A DNA stretch of 64,000 bases. It comes from Methylococcaceae bacterium (GTDB lineage Bacteria > Pseudomonadota > Gammaproteobacteria > Methylococcales > Methylomonadaceae). Location of the stretch: assembly GCA_016715325.1 (NCBI GenBank), contig JADKAL010000014.1:310001-374000 (forward strand), read 5' to 3'. The notes under the pieces are model-generated. The model saw only the letters and a program-made list of their open reading frames with translations. It did no database searches and had not been told where the DNA came from. The translations under genes and the position numbers were made by a program. Of this stretch, positions 27,692-37,062 are shown in pieces; position 1 is the first letter of the stretch, and the number at the start of each line of letters is the position of its first letter.

Positions 27692-28657
27692 TTAATTGCC
27701 GTAAAGCGTATCGAGTAGTTTCTTACCGCTTTCAAAATTAGCTGTCTCTTGCTTCTCTTTAATCATTCGGCTCATGCGAGCAAAGAATCTCCGGTAAGTC
27801 CACGCCGTCAAATAATGCTTCAAAGCGGTATGGTTCTTCACGATACCGGTAATGCGTTCGGCATTGCCAGCAATTTTTAATGGTAGATCGTTAGTCGGCA
27901 ATCCGCATTTTTTTAAAAAAATCGTCATATTCGCGCCGTCGCCGGAGATTTTATGTTCAACCTCGGAAAAGCCCGCTTTCTCGCCGAGTTTGCGCAAAGT
28001 ATCGAGATTAAAATTAAAAATATGCGCTTCATGGAAAGTGCTTTTGGGCGATTGGCAGGTTGCTTCGATTGTCGGCACTTCTACCACCAAGATGCCTTCG
28101 GGTTTTAGTAAGGCACACAGCTTTGTTAAAACGTCGAAGGGATTTTCAGTATGTTCCAGCACATGCCAAATAGTGATCAAATCGAAAGAAGAATCCGGCT
28201 GCTGAATATCCTGAATAAAGCCGACTTGAACGTTTAAGCCGTATTCTTTCTTTGAATACTCCGCATACCCTTTATTCGGCTCGATTCCGTGTACGTCATG
28301 CCCTAACGTTTGTAATAAATAAGCAAATTCTCCGCCTCCCGTACCCACATCCAGTATTTTTTTAGGTTGTGCAATCCATTTTCCCAATAAAGCGCGGCGG
28401 TACAAGGCAACGTTGCCTGCGCGCAGTATGTGCTTAGGTTTGGGTGTAAAGGTTCCCTTGTATGCGACGCGATAATCGTCTTCATAATAGCTGCGGGGAT
28501 TGTGAGGTAACGGATCCGACCAAACGAGACCGCAATCCTGGCAAATAACGGTTCTCAGCGGCTTACCGCTCCGACTATGGCTTGCCAGCACGCTGACATT
28601 GCTGCCTTCGCAGACATTACAGGGGCTAGACGCAGATTCCTTAACGGTTTGTTGCAT
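27692..28657 (-). CDS. Class I SAM-dependent methyltransferase with N-terminal zinc-binding motif
   Basis: A 321-aa enzyme. The N-terminus has CNVCEG and CQDCGLVWSDP, a four-cysteine zinc site typical of the putative-zinc-binding methyltransferase family. The Rossmann core begins KKILDVGTGGGEFAYLLQ (motif I), followed by VHGIEPN (acidic loop), FDLITIWHVLEHTENP (motif IV region) and LLKPEGILVVEVP. Relatives modify sugars or polyketide-like substrates, often in O-antigen or capsule clusters. No such cluster is here, so the substrate is open. It is monocistronic on the minus strand. Confidence 0.82.
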   Translation of the reverse strand: MQQTVKESASSPCNVCEGSNVSVLASHSRSGKPLRTVICQDCGLVWSDPLPHNPRSYYEDDYRVAYKGTFTPKPKHILRAGNVALYRRALLGKWIAQPKKILDVGTGGGEFAYLLQTLGHDVHGIEPNKGYAEYSKKEYGLNVQVGFIQDIQQPDSSFDLITIWHVLEHTENPFDVLTKLCALLKPEGILVVEVPTIEATCQSPKSTFHEAHIFNFNLDTLRKLGEKAGFSEVEHKISGDGANMTIFLKKCGLPTNDLPLKIAGNAERITGIVKNHTALKHYLTAWTYRRFFARMSRMIKEKQETANFESGKKLLDTLYGN

Positions 28658-28905
28658 TGTTTGTACTCAAAAACACTGAAAAAATAGGAAAAGGTTATTG
28701 TTTGAAGCGGTTACCGGCATTTTTAGCAAGCTTTTCAATTAGCGGTATAGCTTAAAATGCGAGAATGATAACTCAACTCCGGCTTATTAGGTTCTGTCGA
28801 CTAAAATTTTTACGCTAAATTTTGGTTTCGAATTCAATAAATCGGCGTGTTTTTCCCGTTTAAGATCGTTATATACGGTAGAATCTCTCATTTTTGATAT
28901 GTGTA

Positions 28906-29907
28906 ATGGCAGATCGACTTAACTTGAAACGCATCGCGCTGACACCCGGTGAACCGGCGGGGATAGGTCCGGATTTATGCCTATCAATCGCGCAATCTGA
29001 AGTTTTGCCCTGTCAGTTGGTGGCAATAGCGAGTCCTGACTTACTGAAGGAGCGGGCTAATATGTTGGGTTTACCCCTAATATTAAAAGAGTTCGATGCA
29101 AGCCAGCCGATCCAAGCCCATCAACCCGGAACGCTGTCCGTTATTCCGGTTGATCTTCATACGTCCGTAACCGCAGGTCGACTGAACGCTGCTAACAGCC
29201 GGTATGTTTTAAAAACGATCACCAAAGCAACGCAAGGCTGTCTAAAAGGACTTTTTGCGGGAATGGTCACTGCGCCCGTTCATAAAGGCGCCATTAACGA
29301 TGCCGGATTCGAGTTCAGCGGACACACGGAGTTTATCGCTGAAATAACCGGCGGGCATCCGGTCATGATGCTAGCGACGCCGGGATTGCGAGTCGCCCTA
29401 GTAACGATACATATTCCCTTGGCTGATGTAAGTAAAAGCATCACCCATAGCCGCTTACGTCAAGTGATTCTGATTTTGGAGCACGATTTGCGCACGCGTT
29501 TTTCGATTAGCAATCCAAATATCTTGGTCTGCGGTTTGAATCCGCATGCTGGCGAGAACGGCTATCTGGGCCGGGAAGAAATCGACATCATCGAGCCAGT
29601 GCTAGATAATTTACGAAAACAAGGACTCTCGCTGGAAGGCCCGTTACCGGCGGATACGGTTTTCACGCCGAAATACTTGGCGCGTGGGGATGCTGTGTTG
29701 GCAATGTATCACGATCAAGGGTTACCGGTTCTTAAACATATGGGATTCGGTCATGCGGCGAATATTACGCTCGGCTTGCCGATCATCCGCACCTCGGTAG
29801 ATCACGGTACCGCGCTGGAATTAGCGGGGACCGGTTTAGCCGATGCTGGCAGTTTACGTTACGCTTTGGAAACCGCATTAACGATGGCTGAAAATAAACA
29901 TGACTAA
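28906..29907 (+). CDS. pdxA: 4-hydroxythreonine-4-phosphate dehydrogenase
   Basis: PdxA oxidises 4-phosphohydroxy-L-threonine in the DXP-dependent pyridoxal-phosphate pathway. The N-terminal [17 protein letters not shown] is diagnostic. [15 protein letters not shown] and [13 protein letters not shown] carry substrate and metal histidines. [17 protein letters not shown] and [15 protein letters not shown] complete the metal site. The frame is open to 28894, but ATG 28906 ([12 protein letters not shown]) is the sensible start, giving 333 aa. rsmA begins 8 bp before the pdxA stop, the conserved pdxA-ksgA coupling of gammaproteobacteria. Confidence 0.95.
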   Translation: MADRLNLKRIALTPGEPAGIGPDLCLSIAQSEVLPCQLVAIASPDLLKERANMLGLPLILKEFDASQPIQAHQPGTLSVIPVDLHTSVTAGRLNAANSRYVLKTITKATQGCLKGLFAGMVTAPVHKGAINDAGFEFSGHTEFIAEITGGHPVMMLATPGLRVALVTIHIPLADVSKSITHSRLRQVILILEHDLRTRFSISNPNILVCGLNPHAGENGYLGREEIDIIEPVLDNLRKQGLSLEGPLPADTVFTPKYLARGDAVLAMYHDQGLPVLKHMGFGHAANITLGLPIIRTSVDHGTALELAGTGLADAGSLRYALETALTMAENKHD

Positions 29908-30697
29908 CTCAACGCATATTCCCCGTAAACGCTTCGGCCAGAATTTTCTCCACGACCAGAACGTCATCGCCAATATTTTAGCCAGCTTATACGCAAAGCC
30001 GGATCAGCACTGGGTTGAAATCGGACCGGGACAAGGCGCGTTGACGCTGCCTTTACTTAAAAAAAGTGTAGCTCTGGACGTTATCGAACTCGACCGCGAT
30101 TTGGTAACGCTGCTCAGGAATAAACTTAACGCGTGGCCTTCATTAACCATCCACAGCGCAGATGCGCTTAAATTCGATTTTTCCAAACTTGCCCGATCTT
30201 CGGGAAAATTTCATGTTGTCGGCAATCTACCTTACAACATTTCCACCCCGTTACTTTTTCATTTGTTGTCTTATTCCGCTTATATTGTCGACATGCACTT
30301 CATGTTGCAAAAAGAGGTGGTCGATCGCATCTGTTCCGAACCCGGAAGCAAAAAATACGGGCGGTTGAGTGTGATGATGCAGTATTACTGTGCAGCCGAA
30401 TGTCTTTTCGAGGTTTATCCTGAAAGCTTCGACCCGCCTCCGCAAGTCACTTCGGCGATTATTCGGCTTATTCCGCATGAAAAACCGCCGGTTAACATTA
30501 AAGACTTAAGCGATTTTAATAAAGTCGTGGCGCAAGCTTTTTCTCAACGCAGAAAAACACTGAGAAATTCGGTTAAGACCCTTCTAAGTGAATCCGATTT
30601 AATTCACTTGGGCATCGATCCAAGTGTTCGAGCAGAAACGCTTGCCCTGGATGATTTTGCAAAGATGAGCAATAGGTTAACGGAGATTTCTATTTAA
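29900..30697 (+). CDS. rsmA: 16S rRNA (adenine1518/1519-N6)-dimethyltransferase
   Basis: RsmA (KsgA) dimethylates two adjacent adenines at the 3' end of 16S rRNA in late 30S assembly. The N-terminal [15 protein letters not shown] is diagnostic. [16 protein letters not shown] is SAM motif I, and [18 protein letters not shown] holds the catalytic [20 protein letters not shown] is in the C-terminal RNA-binding domain. Length is 265 aa. It overlaps pdxA by 8 bp and loss would give kasugamycin resistance. The 295-bp A+T-rich region that follows has no gene. Confidence 0.96.
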   Translation: MTNSTHIPRKRFGQNFLHDQNVIANILASLYAKPDQHWVEIGPGQGALTLPLLKKSVALDVIELDRDLVTLLRNKLNAWPSLTIHSADALKFDFSKLARSSGKFHVVGNLPYNISTPLLFHLLSYSAYIVDMHFMLQKEVVDRICSEPGSKKYGRLSVMMQYYCAAECLFEVYPESFDPPPQVTSAIIRLIPHEKPPVNIKDLSDFNKVVAQAFSQRRKTLRNSVKTLLSESDLIHLGIDPSVRAETLALDDFAKMSNRLTEISI

Positions 30698-30992
30698 AAA
30701 TATAAGATAGAATAAATAAGCTTATAATAGCATTAGTTATAATAAGCCCTATTTTATCAACGAGCTTCAATCAATACTCAGTAGGCTAACGAATCTTTCT
30801 GCTGCTCCGAACACATCATTTTTTCGGTTTTGTTGTTAGAACAAAACGTCATTTTCCGGCATATTAAAATGCATTAAGAATGTGTACCATGAAGAGTTAT
30901 TTAGGACGTTATACTATTTGTAACAATAGCATGTAAGAATCGAGCGCATTTAGTGCTCATCATTCGGTAATCTGTTTTAAGGAAATTAAAGT

Positions 30993-31502
30993 ATGTTAAG
31001 CTGGATAAAACTAAGTTCGCGAGACTGTTTTTTCTTGGGCTTTTGGGGTTGCGTCGGTTTGCTGGCGGCAGGCTACTATTTTCAGTTCGTTATGAAATTA
31101 GAGCCTTGCCCATTGTGTATTTCTCAACGAATCGCCATATTTCTTGCGGGTTTGTGTTTTTTAACGGCGGCGCTGCATAATCCAGGGCTGTCCGGCACAC
31201 GCCGTTATGCCATTATCGGTACAGTGATTGCTTTATGCGGCGGAATGATCTCTGCTCGGCATATATGGATACAGCATTTGCCACCCGATAAAGTACCGGA
31301 ATGCGGTCCCGGACTAGATTATGTCTTGAAAAACTTCCCATTATCCGAAACGATCAAACTGATGCTGAGCGGAACAGGCGATTGTGCGGAAGTAAATTGG
31401 ACATTCTTGAACCTGAGTATGCCAACGTGGACGTTAATCGCATTTTTAATGATGGCAGCATTTAGCTTGCTGCAATATTGGAATTATAAAGAAAAAGAAT
31501 AA
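30993..31502 (+). CDS. dsbB: Disulfide bond formation protein B
   Basis: DsbB reoxidises periplasmic DsbA and passes electrons to quinones. The 169-aa protein has four membrane helices. The first periplasmic cysteine pair is in LEPCPLCISQR (residues 38 and 41), and the second pair is Cys104 in VPECGPG with the Cys of TGDCAEV near residue 130. The ribosome site AAGGAAATTAAAGT precedes ATG 30993. The gene is followed by a separate exported protein gene after 46 bp. All catalytic cysteines are present. Confidence 0.93.
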   Translation: MLSWIKLSSRDCFFLGFWGCVGLLAAGYYFQFVMKLEPCPLCISQRIAIFLAGLCFLTAALHNPGLSGTRRYAIIGTVIALCGGMISARHIWIQHLPPDKVPECGPGLDYVLKNFPLSETIKLMLSGTGDCAEVNWTFLNLSMPTWTLIAFLMMAAFSLLQYWNYKEKE

Positions 31503-31548
31503 CGGCAATTTAGCGCTTTCTAATTAACTTATTTGAGAACACTCTAAT

Positions 31549-32466
31549 ATGAAAATAACGTTGTCTTGTGTTTTGGCTGGTATTTGTCTGTCCATCTCTA
31601 TGTTATCGATTGCAGCAGACAAGCCCGAATTAACGGCGCTGCAAAAAGTCATTAACGGCAACCATCGATCAAAAGAACATAAGCACCGGGATCAATACCG
31701 TCACCCCGAACAAACCCTTGAGTTTTTCGACGTAAAACCTACGATGACCGTTGTGGAAATCTCACCGGGGGAAGGTTGGTATACCGAGATTTTGGCGCCT
31801 TATTTAAGAGAAAACGGCAAACTTTATGCCGCTCATTTTTCACCGGATAGCCCGGTGCAATTTCACAAGGATTCATTAAAAGCATTCCTTGATAAGGTCC
31901 GCAAACAGCCTTCAATCTACGATAAAGTCGAAATAACGGCATTGTACCCGCCGACTCAAACCCAAATCGCACCTGAAGGTTCCGCTGATCGTGTATTAAC
32001 CTTCCGTAACGTCCATAACTGGATGAAAAACAATCAAGCCGCCAGTGTTTTCGGCGCCATGTTTAAAGCGCTAAAACCCGGCGGCATTTTAGGAATTGTG
32101 GAACATAGAGGGAATTCGATGAAGCCTCAAGATCCGCAAGCAAAGTCGGGTTATGTAAGCGAAGATTACATAATCGATCTCGCTCGTAATGCCGGATTCG
32201 AATTTTTAGCTAAATCTGAAATCAACGCGAATCCTAAAGACACAAAAAATCACCCGGAAGGTGTTTGGACATTGCCGCCTACGTTAAAGCTTAAAAACAA
32301 AGATAGAGAAAAATACCTGGCCATTGGGGAGAGTGATCGTATGACGATTAAATTCATGAAACCTCAAGCCACAGCGCTGACAAGCTTATTTCCGGAGTCT
32401 ATTTTTAATCTTGGAAGCCGCTCTGGAACGCGTGCGTTAACAGAGGAAATCCACAATATCAAGTAA
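31549..32466 (+). CDS. Predicted exported class I SAM-methyltransferase-fold protein
   Basis: A 305-aa protein with a clear signal peptide (residues 1-23, hydrophobic LAGICLSISMLSIAA) and then a methyltransferase-like fold: TVVEISPGEGWYTEILAPYL resembles SAM motif I, and LKPGGILGIVEHRG the post-motif strand. Methyltransferases are normally cytoplasmic because SAM is, so an exported member is peculiar. Similar proteins occur in many proteobacteria without known function (COG4798-like). It lies 46 bp after dsbB on the same strand. It might be a non-catalytic binding protein. Confidence 0.75.
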   Translation: MKITLSCVLAGICLSISMLSIAADKPELTALQKVINGNHRSKEHKHRDQYRHPEQTLEFFDVKPTMTVVEISPGEGWYTEILAPYLRENGKLYAAHFSPDSPVQFHKDSLKAFLDKVRKQPSIYDKVEITALYPPTQTQIAPEGSADRVLTFRNVHNWMKNNQAASVFGAMFKALKPGGILGIVEHRGNSMKPQDPQAKSGYVSEDYIIDLARNAGFEFLAKSEINANPKDTKNHPEGVWTLPPTLKLKNKDREKYLAIGESDRMTIKFMKPQATALTSLFPESIFNLGSRSGTRALTEEIHNIK

Positions 32467-32611
32467 ACAATTAAAAAAGTTGCCGATTTCTTTTAAGCTA
32501 TTCTTAATGCATCGTAACTCATTGATATTTTAGCTATAAAATTAAGTATAAAAAATGGGCAATGTAAGAAAAGTGTAATAAAAACCGTTACTAACCACCC
32601 TTGAAAAGGGC

Positions 32612-32646
32612 TTTTCCACAAAGTTATCCACAGATTTTGTGGGTAA
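32612..32646. promoter_or_regulatory. Cluster of three DnaA-box-like sites upstream of priA
   Basis: TTTTCCACA (32612-32620), the consensus TTATCCACA (32624-32632) and, on the other strand, TTACCCACA (complement of 32638-32646) lie within 35 bp. The last two form an inverted pair (AAGTTATCCACA and TGTGGGTAACTT). The preceding 130 bp are strongly A+T-rich. Such clusters bind DnaA at origins, DnaA-regulated promoters or titration sites. Confidence 0.6.
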
Positions 32647-32708
32647 CTTTAGATACTCCAAGCCCAAGAATAACTTAGCTGAAAAAGGTAAATTTCCACT
32701 CATGCATC

Positions 32709-34991
32709 ATGGCTAAGTTGCCACAATCCGAACCGCCTTTTATCTTAAAAGTAGCCATAGCTGTTCCTCTTAATCGTCTTTTCGACTATGTTGCCCATGT
32801 CGATACAATACAGACAAAGATCGAACCTGGGAGCCGCGTTGAAGTTCCGTTTGGTAACGGAAAAAAAATCGGCTATGTTGTCGAAATTTGTCATGAAAGC
32901 GATATTTCCTTCGATAAGTTGAAACCTATCGAACGGATATTGGACGAACACCCGCTGTTATCTTCCGACGACCTCAAATTAATTCATTGGGCTAGCGATT
33001 ATTACCACCACCCGATTGGAGAAGTCTTAAGTACAGCGTTTCCAGCCGCGCTTCGCAAAGGTCAATCCGGCGATTTACAGCATTCTCAATTATTCTACGA
33101 AGTAACCGAAAGCGGTTTAATAGCGCAACCCGTAGATTTAAAAAGAACGCCCAAGCAACTTCAACTACTAACTTATTTTCAGCAAAATCATCCGGCAGTC
33201 TTAACTGAAACCGACCTAGCCGATTGGGACAAAAACTGGCGGAAAACGCTTAAAGGTTTAATGGAAAAAGCTTTAGTTAAGCAGGCGGTAGAGCTAGTTA
33301 AAATTGCAGAACAAAGAACGATAAAGCCCAGTCATTCGACGGGTAAAGAAAAGAATATAAATAATCCCTGCCGGGTGAAAGTGCCACAGCCGAATCCCGA
33401 ACAGCAGACTGCTATCGATTGCGTTTCGAAGAACTTGGGAAAATTTGCCGTTTATTTATTGGAAGGTATTACCGGCAGCGGTAAAACCGAAGTCTATATG
33501 CAAATTATTCAGTCTGTATTGGATTGCGGTCAGCAGGTTCTGGTGTTGGTTCCGGAAATCAATCTAACCCCTCAGCTAGAGGCCCGTTTCCGGCAACGTT
33601 TCTCTGTTGCGATGGCGTTATTTCATTCAAATTTAACCGATAAGCAACGCCACGATGCCTGGCTCAGGATGCAAAAGGGGATAAGTTCGATACTTCTCGG
33701 AACACGGTCTGCCTTATTCACACCGCTGAAAAATCCAGGGCTGATTATCCTGGACGAAGAGCATGACAGTTCTTTTAAGCAGCAAGAAGGATTTCGGTTT
33801 TCCGCTCGCGATGTGGCTATTATGCGCGGAAAACTCTTGAATATTCCGGTGTTGCTCGGTTCCGCCACACCTTCTTTAGAAAGTTTGCATAACGCCAACC
33901 AGCAACGTTACCGGCATCTTTATCTCACCGAGCGCGCCGGTAATGCTGCCGAGCCGAACATAAGTTTATTGGATATTAGAAATAAGAAGCTAAATAACGG
34001 GCTTTCCGACGTTCTTATCGATGAAATCCGAAAGGTATTAAGCCGTAAGGAACAAGTTTTACTCTTTCTTAATCGCCGCGGTTTTGCACCCACGTTGATT
34101 TGTCACGGTTGCGGATGGGTTGCCAGATGTAAACATTGCGACGCAAATCTTGTCATTCATAACCATGAAAAACGCTTGCGGTGCCATCATTGCGGTAGAG
34201 AGCAACATTTGCTAGTTAGCTGTCCGGCTTGTAAAACAGGCGAGTTAATGCCTTTAGGTCTCGGTACCGAGCGTGTAGAAGCAGCATTGCAATCGATTTT
34301 CCCCGATAAGGTCTTGGTTAGATTGGATCGCGATACTACGCAACGAAAAGGCTCGTTGGAACGTTACCTGAGTCAAATTAACGAAGGTCAAGCAGATATA
34401 ATTCTAGGAACGCAAATGCTCGCCAAAGGTCATCATTTTAGCGATGTGACGTTAGTTGCTATTGTGGATGTGGATAGCGGATTGTTTAGCATAGATTATC
34501 GAGCAACGGAGAGATTGGCTCAGCTGGTTGTACAGGTCTCAGGTCGAGCCGGACGAGCCGAAAAAAAAGGCAATGTGATATTACAAACTCGTCACCCCAA
34601 TAATCCCATGCTAAATAAATTGATACGCGAAGGGTACGGACAGTATGCCAAAGTTGCTTTGGAAGAACGCAAACAAGCGTCTTTGCCGCCGTTTACCTAT
34701 CAAGCCTTGCTAAGAGCGCATGCCAATGACCGTGAATTACCGTTTGTATTTCTGAAGACGGTAGCGGCTATCGCAAAAACTTACCAAAACAATTCGATAC
34801 AAATTTTAGGCCCGGTTCCCGCCCCGATGGAAAAACGAGCCAATCTTCACCGTTATCAATTACTGCTACAAGCGACTAATCGCAACATTCTCCAGCAATG
34901 CCTGACGCGGCTCCTAAACGACATAGAAAATCTGAAAGTACCCCAAAAAATCCGCTGGAGTTTGGACGTCGATCCGCTGGATTTGTTTTAG
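32709..34991 (+). CDS. priA: Primosomal protein N' (replication restart helicase PriA)
   Basis: PriA binds abandoned forks and D-loops and reloads DnaB. The N-terminal 3'-DNA-binding domain (FDYVAHVDTIQTKIEPGSRVEV) precedes the helicase core: Walker A GITGSGKTEVYM, DEEH box in LIILDEEHDSSFKQQ and motif VI in VSGRAGRAEKKG. Between them is the zinc-binding module with four CxxC pairs (CHGCGWVARCKHC, CHHCGREQHLL, CPAC). Length is 760 aa. The start is ATG 32709. The upstream DnaA-box cluster suggests coupling of its expression to replication. Confidence 0.96.
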   Translation: MAKLPQSEPPFILKVAIAVPLNRLFDYVAHVDTIQTKIEPGSRVEVPFGNGKKIGYVVEICHESDISFDKLKPIERILDEHPLLSSDDLKLIHWASDYYHHPIGEVLSTAFPAALRKGQSGDLQHSQLFYEVTESGLIAQPVDLKRTPKQLQLLTYFQQNHPAVLTETDLADWDKNWRKTLKGLMEKALVKQAVELVKIAEQRTIKPSHSTGKEKNINNPCRVKVPQPNPEQQTAIDCVSKNLGKFAVYLLEGITGSGKTEVYMQIIQSVLDCGQQVLVLVPEINLTPQLEARFRQRFSVAMALFHSNLTDKQRHDAWLRMQKGISSILLGTRSALFTPLKNPGLIILDEEHDSSFKQQEGFRFSARDVAIMRGKLLNIPVLLGSATPSLESLHNANQQRYRHLYLTERAGNAAEPNISLLDIRNKKLNNGLSDVLIDEIRKVLSRKEQVLLFLNRRGFAPTLICHGCGWVARCKHCDANLVIHNHEKRLRCHHCGREQHLLVSCPACKTGELMPLGLGTERVEAALQSIFPDKVLVRLDRDTTQRKGSLERYLSQINEGQADIILGTQMLAKGHHFSDVTLVAIVDVDSGLFSIDYRATERLAQLVVQVSGRAGRAEKKGNVILQTRHPNNPMLNKLIREGYGQYAKVALEERKQASLPPFTYQALLRAHANDRELPFVFLKTVAAIAKTYQNNSIQILGPVPAPMEKRANLHRYQLLLQATNRNILQQCLTRLLNDIENLKVPQKIRWSLDVDPLDLF

Positions 34992-35120
34992 TTTCGCCAC
35001 TTAAATTTGAACGCGATTTGCTAAGAAACCGTTCTGAAATCAGTCGAATAAGTTTTTAGTCGAGATAATCGTTGAATATGTAATAAGATAGGCTTTAGTT
35101 TTCTTTTTGACGAGTCATTC

Positions 35121-35459
35121 ATGAAACGTTTTTTATTATTATGTCTGTTAGCTTTTCCAGTCTTCGCAGTGGATGAAAAGCCGCCAACGGCCGATCCGCT
35201 TCCCGAAGTACCCGAACCGCCCTTACCTGTCCAAAGCGGTGAGGAAATGGAGCCGGATATTACAATTATTCGTAAAAGCAAAAAAACCATTCACGAGTAT
35301 CGCCGGGGTGGTGTGCTATATATGATAAAAGTTATCCCGGATATCGGTCCGCCCTATTATTTTATCGATTCAAACGGCGACGGAAAAATGGACGTCAGAG
35401 GCAACGATTTGGATAAGGGCGCACAAGTCAATATGTGGAAAATACTCGAGTGGGATTAA
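35121..35459 (+). CDS. DUF2782 family periplasmic protein
   Basis: A 112-aa exported protein with signal peptide MKRFLLLCLLAFPVFA. A proline-rich stretch (PPTADPLPEVPEPPLPV) follows, then the conserved DUF2782 core (ITIIRKSKKTIHEYRRGGVL then YMIKVIPDIGPPYYFIDSNG). The DxNGDGKMD loop looks calcium-like but stands alone. The function of the family is unknown. In many gammaproteobacteria DUF2782 lies beside polA, and here it follows priA, another replication or repair gene. Confidence 0.8.
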   Translation: MKRFLLLCLLAFPVFAVDEKPPTADPLPEVPEPPLPVQSGEEMEPDITIIRKSKKTIHEYRRGGVLYMIKVIPDIGPPYYFIDSNGDGKMDVRGNDLDKGAQVNMWKILEWD

Positions 35460-35484
35460 GCAGTATCTCTAGCTTAGCGAACTT

Positions 35485-35513
35485 TTGACCCTAACACATG
35501 AAAGCAGTATGAT
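35485..35513 (+). promoter_or_regulatory. Predicted sigma-70 promoter of yidB
   Basis: TTGACC (35485-35490), 17-bp spacer, TATGAT (35508-35513). The transcript would start near 35520 and leave a leader of about 64 nt before the YidB gene. Confidence 0.7.
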
Positions 35514-35583
35514 GACAAGCGCAGTAAATGATTAACAAAAACAATATGTCGCAACTTTAACAACATTACAATAGGACACTATC

Positions 35584-36030
35584 ATGGGTTTACTCGATAC
35601 AGTATTAGGCGTTATAAAAGGCGCCACCGCTAACAATACAGCGCCGGGAGCACCCGCTGACGCTAGCGGCAATAGTCTGCTGGAATCCGTTATTGGAATG
35701 ATTGCCGATCCGCAATCGGGCGGTTTAAACGGATTGATAGAAAAAATCGCCGCTGGGGGGTTGACCGATCAAGTCGCTTCTTGGGTGAGTACCGGACAAA
35801 ATCTGCCGGTAACTGCTGAACAAATTCAAGCCGTCCTAGGTTCTTCGTTTGTTCAAGGCTTAGCGCAAAAAGCCGGTATCAATACCAACGATGTGGCTGG
35901 CACATTGGCAACTTTATTGCCTCAAGTCATCGATAAATTAACCCCAGAAGGACAGGTTCCCGGTGATAATTCATTATTGGAACTAGGACTAGCCGGGCTG
36001 ACCAGTTTGCTTGCCAACAAAACCGCATAA
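35584..36030 (+). CDS. yidB: YidB family protein (DUF937)
   Basis: A 148-aa protein beginning MGLLDTVLGVIKG, the YidB hallmark. Amphipathic helices rich in Gly/Ala/Leu follow (GGLNGLIEKIAAGGLTDQVA, then SWVSTGQNLPVTAEQIQAVL, then LPQVIDKLTPEGQVP). No signal peptide or catalytic motif is visible. The fold is all-helical and the function unknown. Homologs are abundant, small and soluble. It has its own promoter and a hairpin directly after the stop, so it is a monocistronic unit. Confidence 0.88.
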   Translation: MGLLDTVLGVIKGATANNTAPGAPADASGNSLLESVIGMIADPQSGGLNGLIEKIAAGGLTDQVASWVSTGQNLPVTAEQIQAVLGSSFVQGLAQKAGINTNDVAGTLATLLPQVIDKLTPEGQVPGDNSLLELGLAGLTSLLANKTA

Positions 36031-36043
36031 ATGTTCTCAGAAC

Positions 36044-36069
36044 TCAAGGCTTGTCATAGCAAGCCTTGA
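36044..36069 (+). terminator. Hairpin terminator candidate after yidB
   Basis: TCAAGGCTTG (36044-36053) and CAAGCCTTGA (36060-36069) form a perfect 10-bp stem with a 6-nt loop. The following T content (CACTTTCATTTT) is moderate. Confidence 0.6.
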
Positions 36070-36095
36070 TGCACTTTCATTTTAGTTATTGAATT

Positions 36096-36210
36096 AAGGA
36101 ATCTCTGAAACAAGTTGATTTCATTCATGGTTCGACAAACTCACCACGAACGAAATCAACTACTTGCCGTTCGTCCTGAGCTTGTCGAAGGACTTAATCA
36201 GAGTTTCTTT
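36096..36210. repeat. MITE/REP-like repeat, complete copy
   Basis: A 115-bp element bounded by AAGGAATCTCTGA and, inverted, AAAGAAACTCTGA (11 of 13 match). Inside, GTTGATTTC pairs with GAAATCAAC. A second arm carries CCGTTCGTCCTGAGCTTGTC followed by GAAGGACTTAA. A diverged copy lies at 44.35-44.49 kb and fragments at 22.07 and 26.7 kb. Confidence 0.75.
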
Positions 36211-36245
36211 AACTATAAGTCGAAAGCCTTCTAGATGATAAATTG

Positions 36246-36482
36246 ATGGAAAAACCAAACATTGCCGCAAAATATCCCAATGTGTGCGAATTGGACGCTG
36301 GCGCTTACTACTGGTGTGCTTGCGGGCACAGTAAAAACGGTAGTTTTTGCGACGGCTCCCATAAAACTACCACATTTACGCCCTTGAAATTCGAACTTTC
36401 GGAAACCAAAACCGTAGCAATTTGCCAGTGCAAACAGACCAGAACCCCACCCTATTGCGACGGTAGCCATAAGGCGCTGTAA
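36246..36482 (+). CDS. CDGSH iron-sulfur domain protein (two CDGSH motifs)
   Basis: A 78-aa protein with two copies of the [2Fe-2S]-binding motif C-x-C-x(n)-C-DGSH. The first is CACGHSKNGSFCDGSH and the second CQCKQTRTPPYCDGSH. Each uses three Cys and one His, as in mitoNEET-like proteins. The tandem form is the bacterial type and is thought to bind labile Fe-S clusters for redox sensing or transfer. TTG 36243 directly precedes the ATG. The ATG 36246 is chosen. It starts 36 bp after the repeat element. Confidence 0.92.
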   Translation: MEKPNIAAKYPNVCELDAGAYYWCACGHSKNGSFCDGSHKTTTFTPLKFELSETKTVAICQCKQTRTPPYCDGSHKAL

Positions 36483-36561
36483 GACTATTGATTACTAGTT
36501 CTCTCCGAAATATCTTGGTTTATGTTCAACGACAGTCGATACGCTGATAGTTTTAAGCTAA

Positions 36562-37062
36562 CTATTCTGTTGCGGCGGGTAAGTCAGCTAATTGACGGTA
36601 ATTGCTGCGAAAATACAATAAAGGCTCGCCTTCACGACAAGTAATCGCTTCGATTTCGCCGATAACGACCCAATGGGTTCCTGCGCCAACTTTTTCCACA
36701 ACCTTGCATTCCAGCGACATGATACTCTCGTCGAGGATAGGGACGTCCGTTGCCCCCATACTCCATCGCGTGTTGGCAAAACGGTCTTCTTGGCTGCTGC
36801 CGCCGGAAAAATTATTCGATACATTCTGTTGGTCGGTATTCAAGATATTCACTGCAAACCGACCGTTAAGGTCGATATTTTCACCGGTATCAGCCGATTT
36901 ATTGAGACACACCAGAATTTGCGGAGGCTCTACGGAAACGCTTGAAAATGCCGTAACCGTCATGCCTCTCAAACCGAACTGATCGGATTTCGATGTGACG
37001 ACAGCGACGCCGCTCGCCCAATGTTGTAATGCCTTTTTAAACTCTTCCGAACTGACCGCCAT
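36562..37062 (-). CDS. Flavin reductase-like domain protein
   Basis: A 166-aa flavoprotein of the flavin-reductase-like split-barrel family. HWASGVAVVTSKSDQFGLRG is followed by MTVTAFSSVSVEPPQILVCL, the FMN-binding signature, and FAVNILNTDQQ follows. HWVVIGEIEAITCREGEPLLYF is the C-terminal barrel with the conserved GxV-x-G turn. Such proteins supply reduced FMN to monooxygenases or act as ferric reductases. It is on the opposite strand to the CDGSH gene (3' ends facing), and no partner monooxygenase is adjacent. The closest one is the ABM gene at 39.36 kb. Confidence 0.88.
   Translation of the reverse strand: MAVSSEEFKKALQHWASGVAVVTSKSDQFGLRGMTVTAFSSVSVEPPQILVCLNKSADTGENIDLNGRFAVNILNTDQQNVSNNFSGGSSQEDRFANTRWSMGATDVPILDESIMSLECKVVEKVGAGTHWVVIGEIEAITCREGEPLLYFRSNYRQLADLPAATE

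Noticed and set aside
36562..36982. Plus-strand frames antisense to the flavin reductase gene
   Set aside because: No homology. They are shadows of the minus-strand gene, whose FMN motifs are clear.
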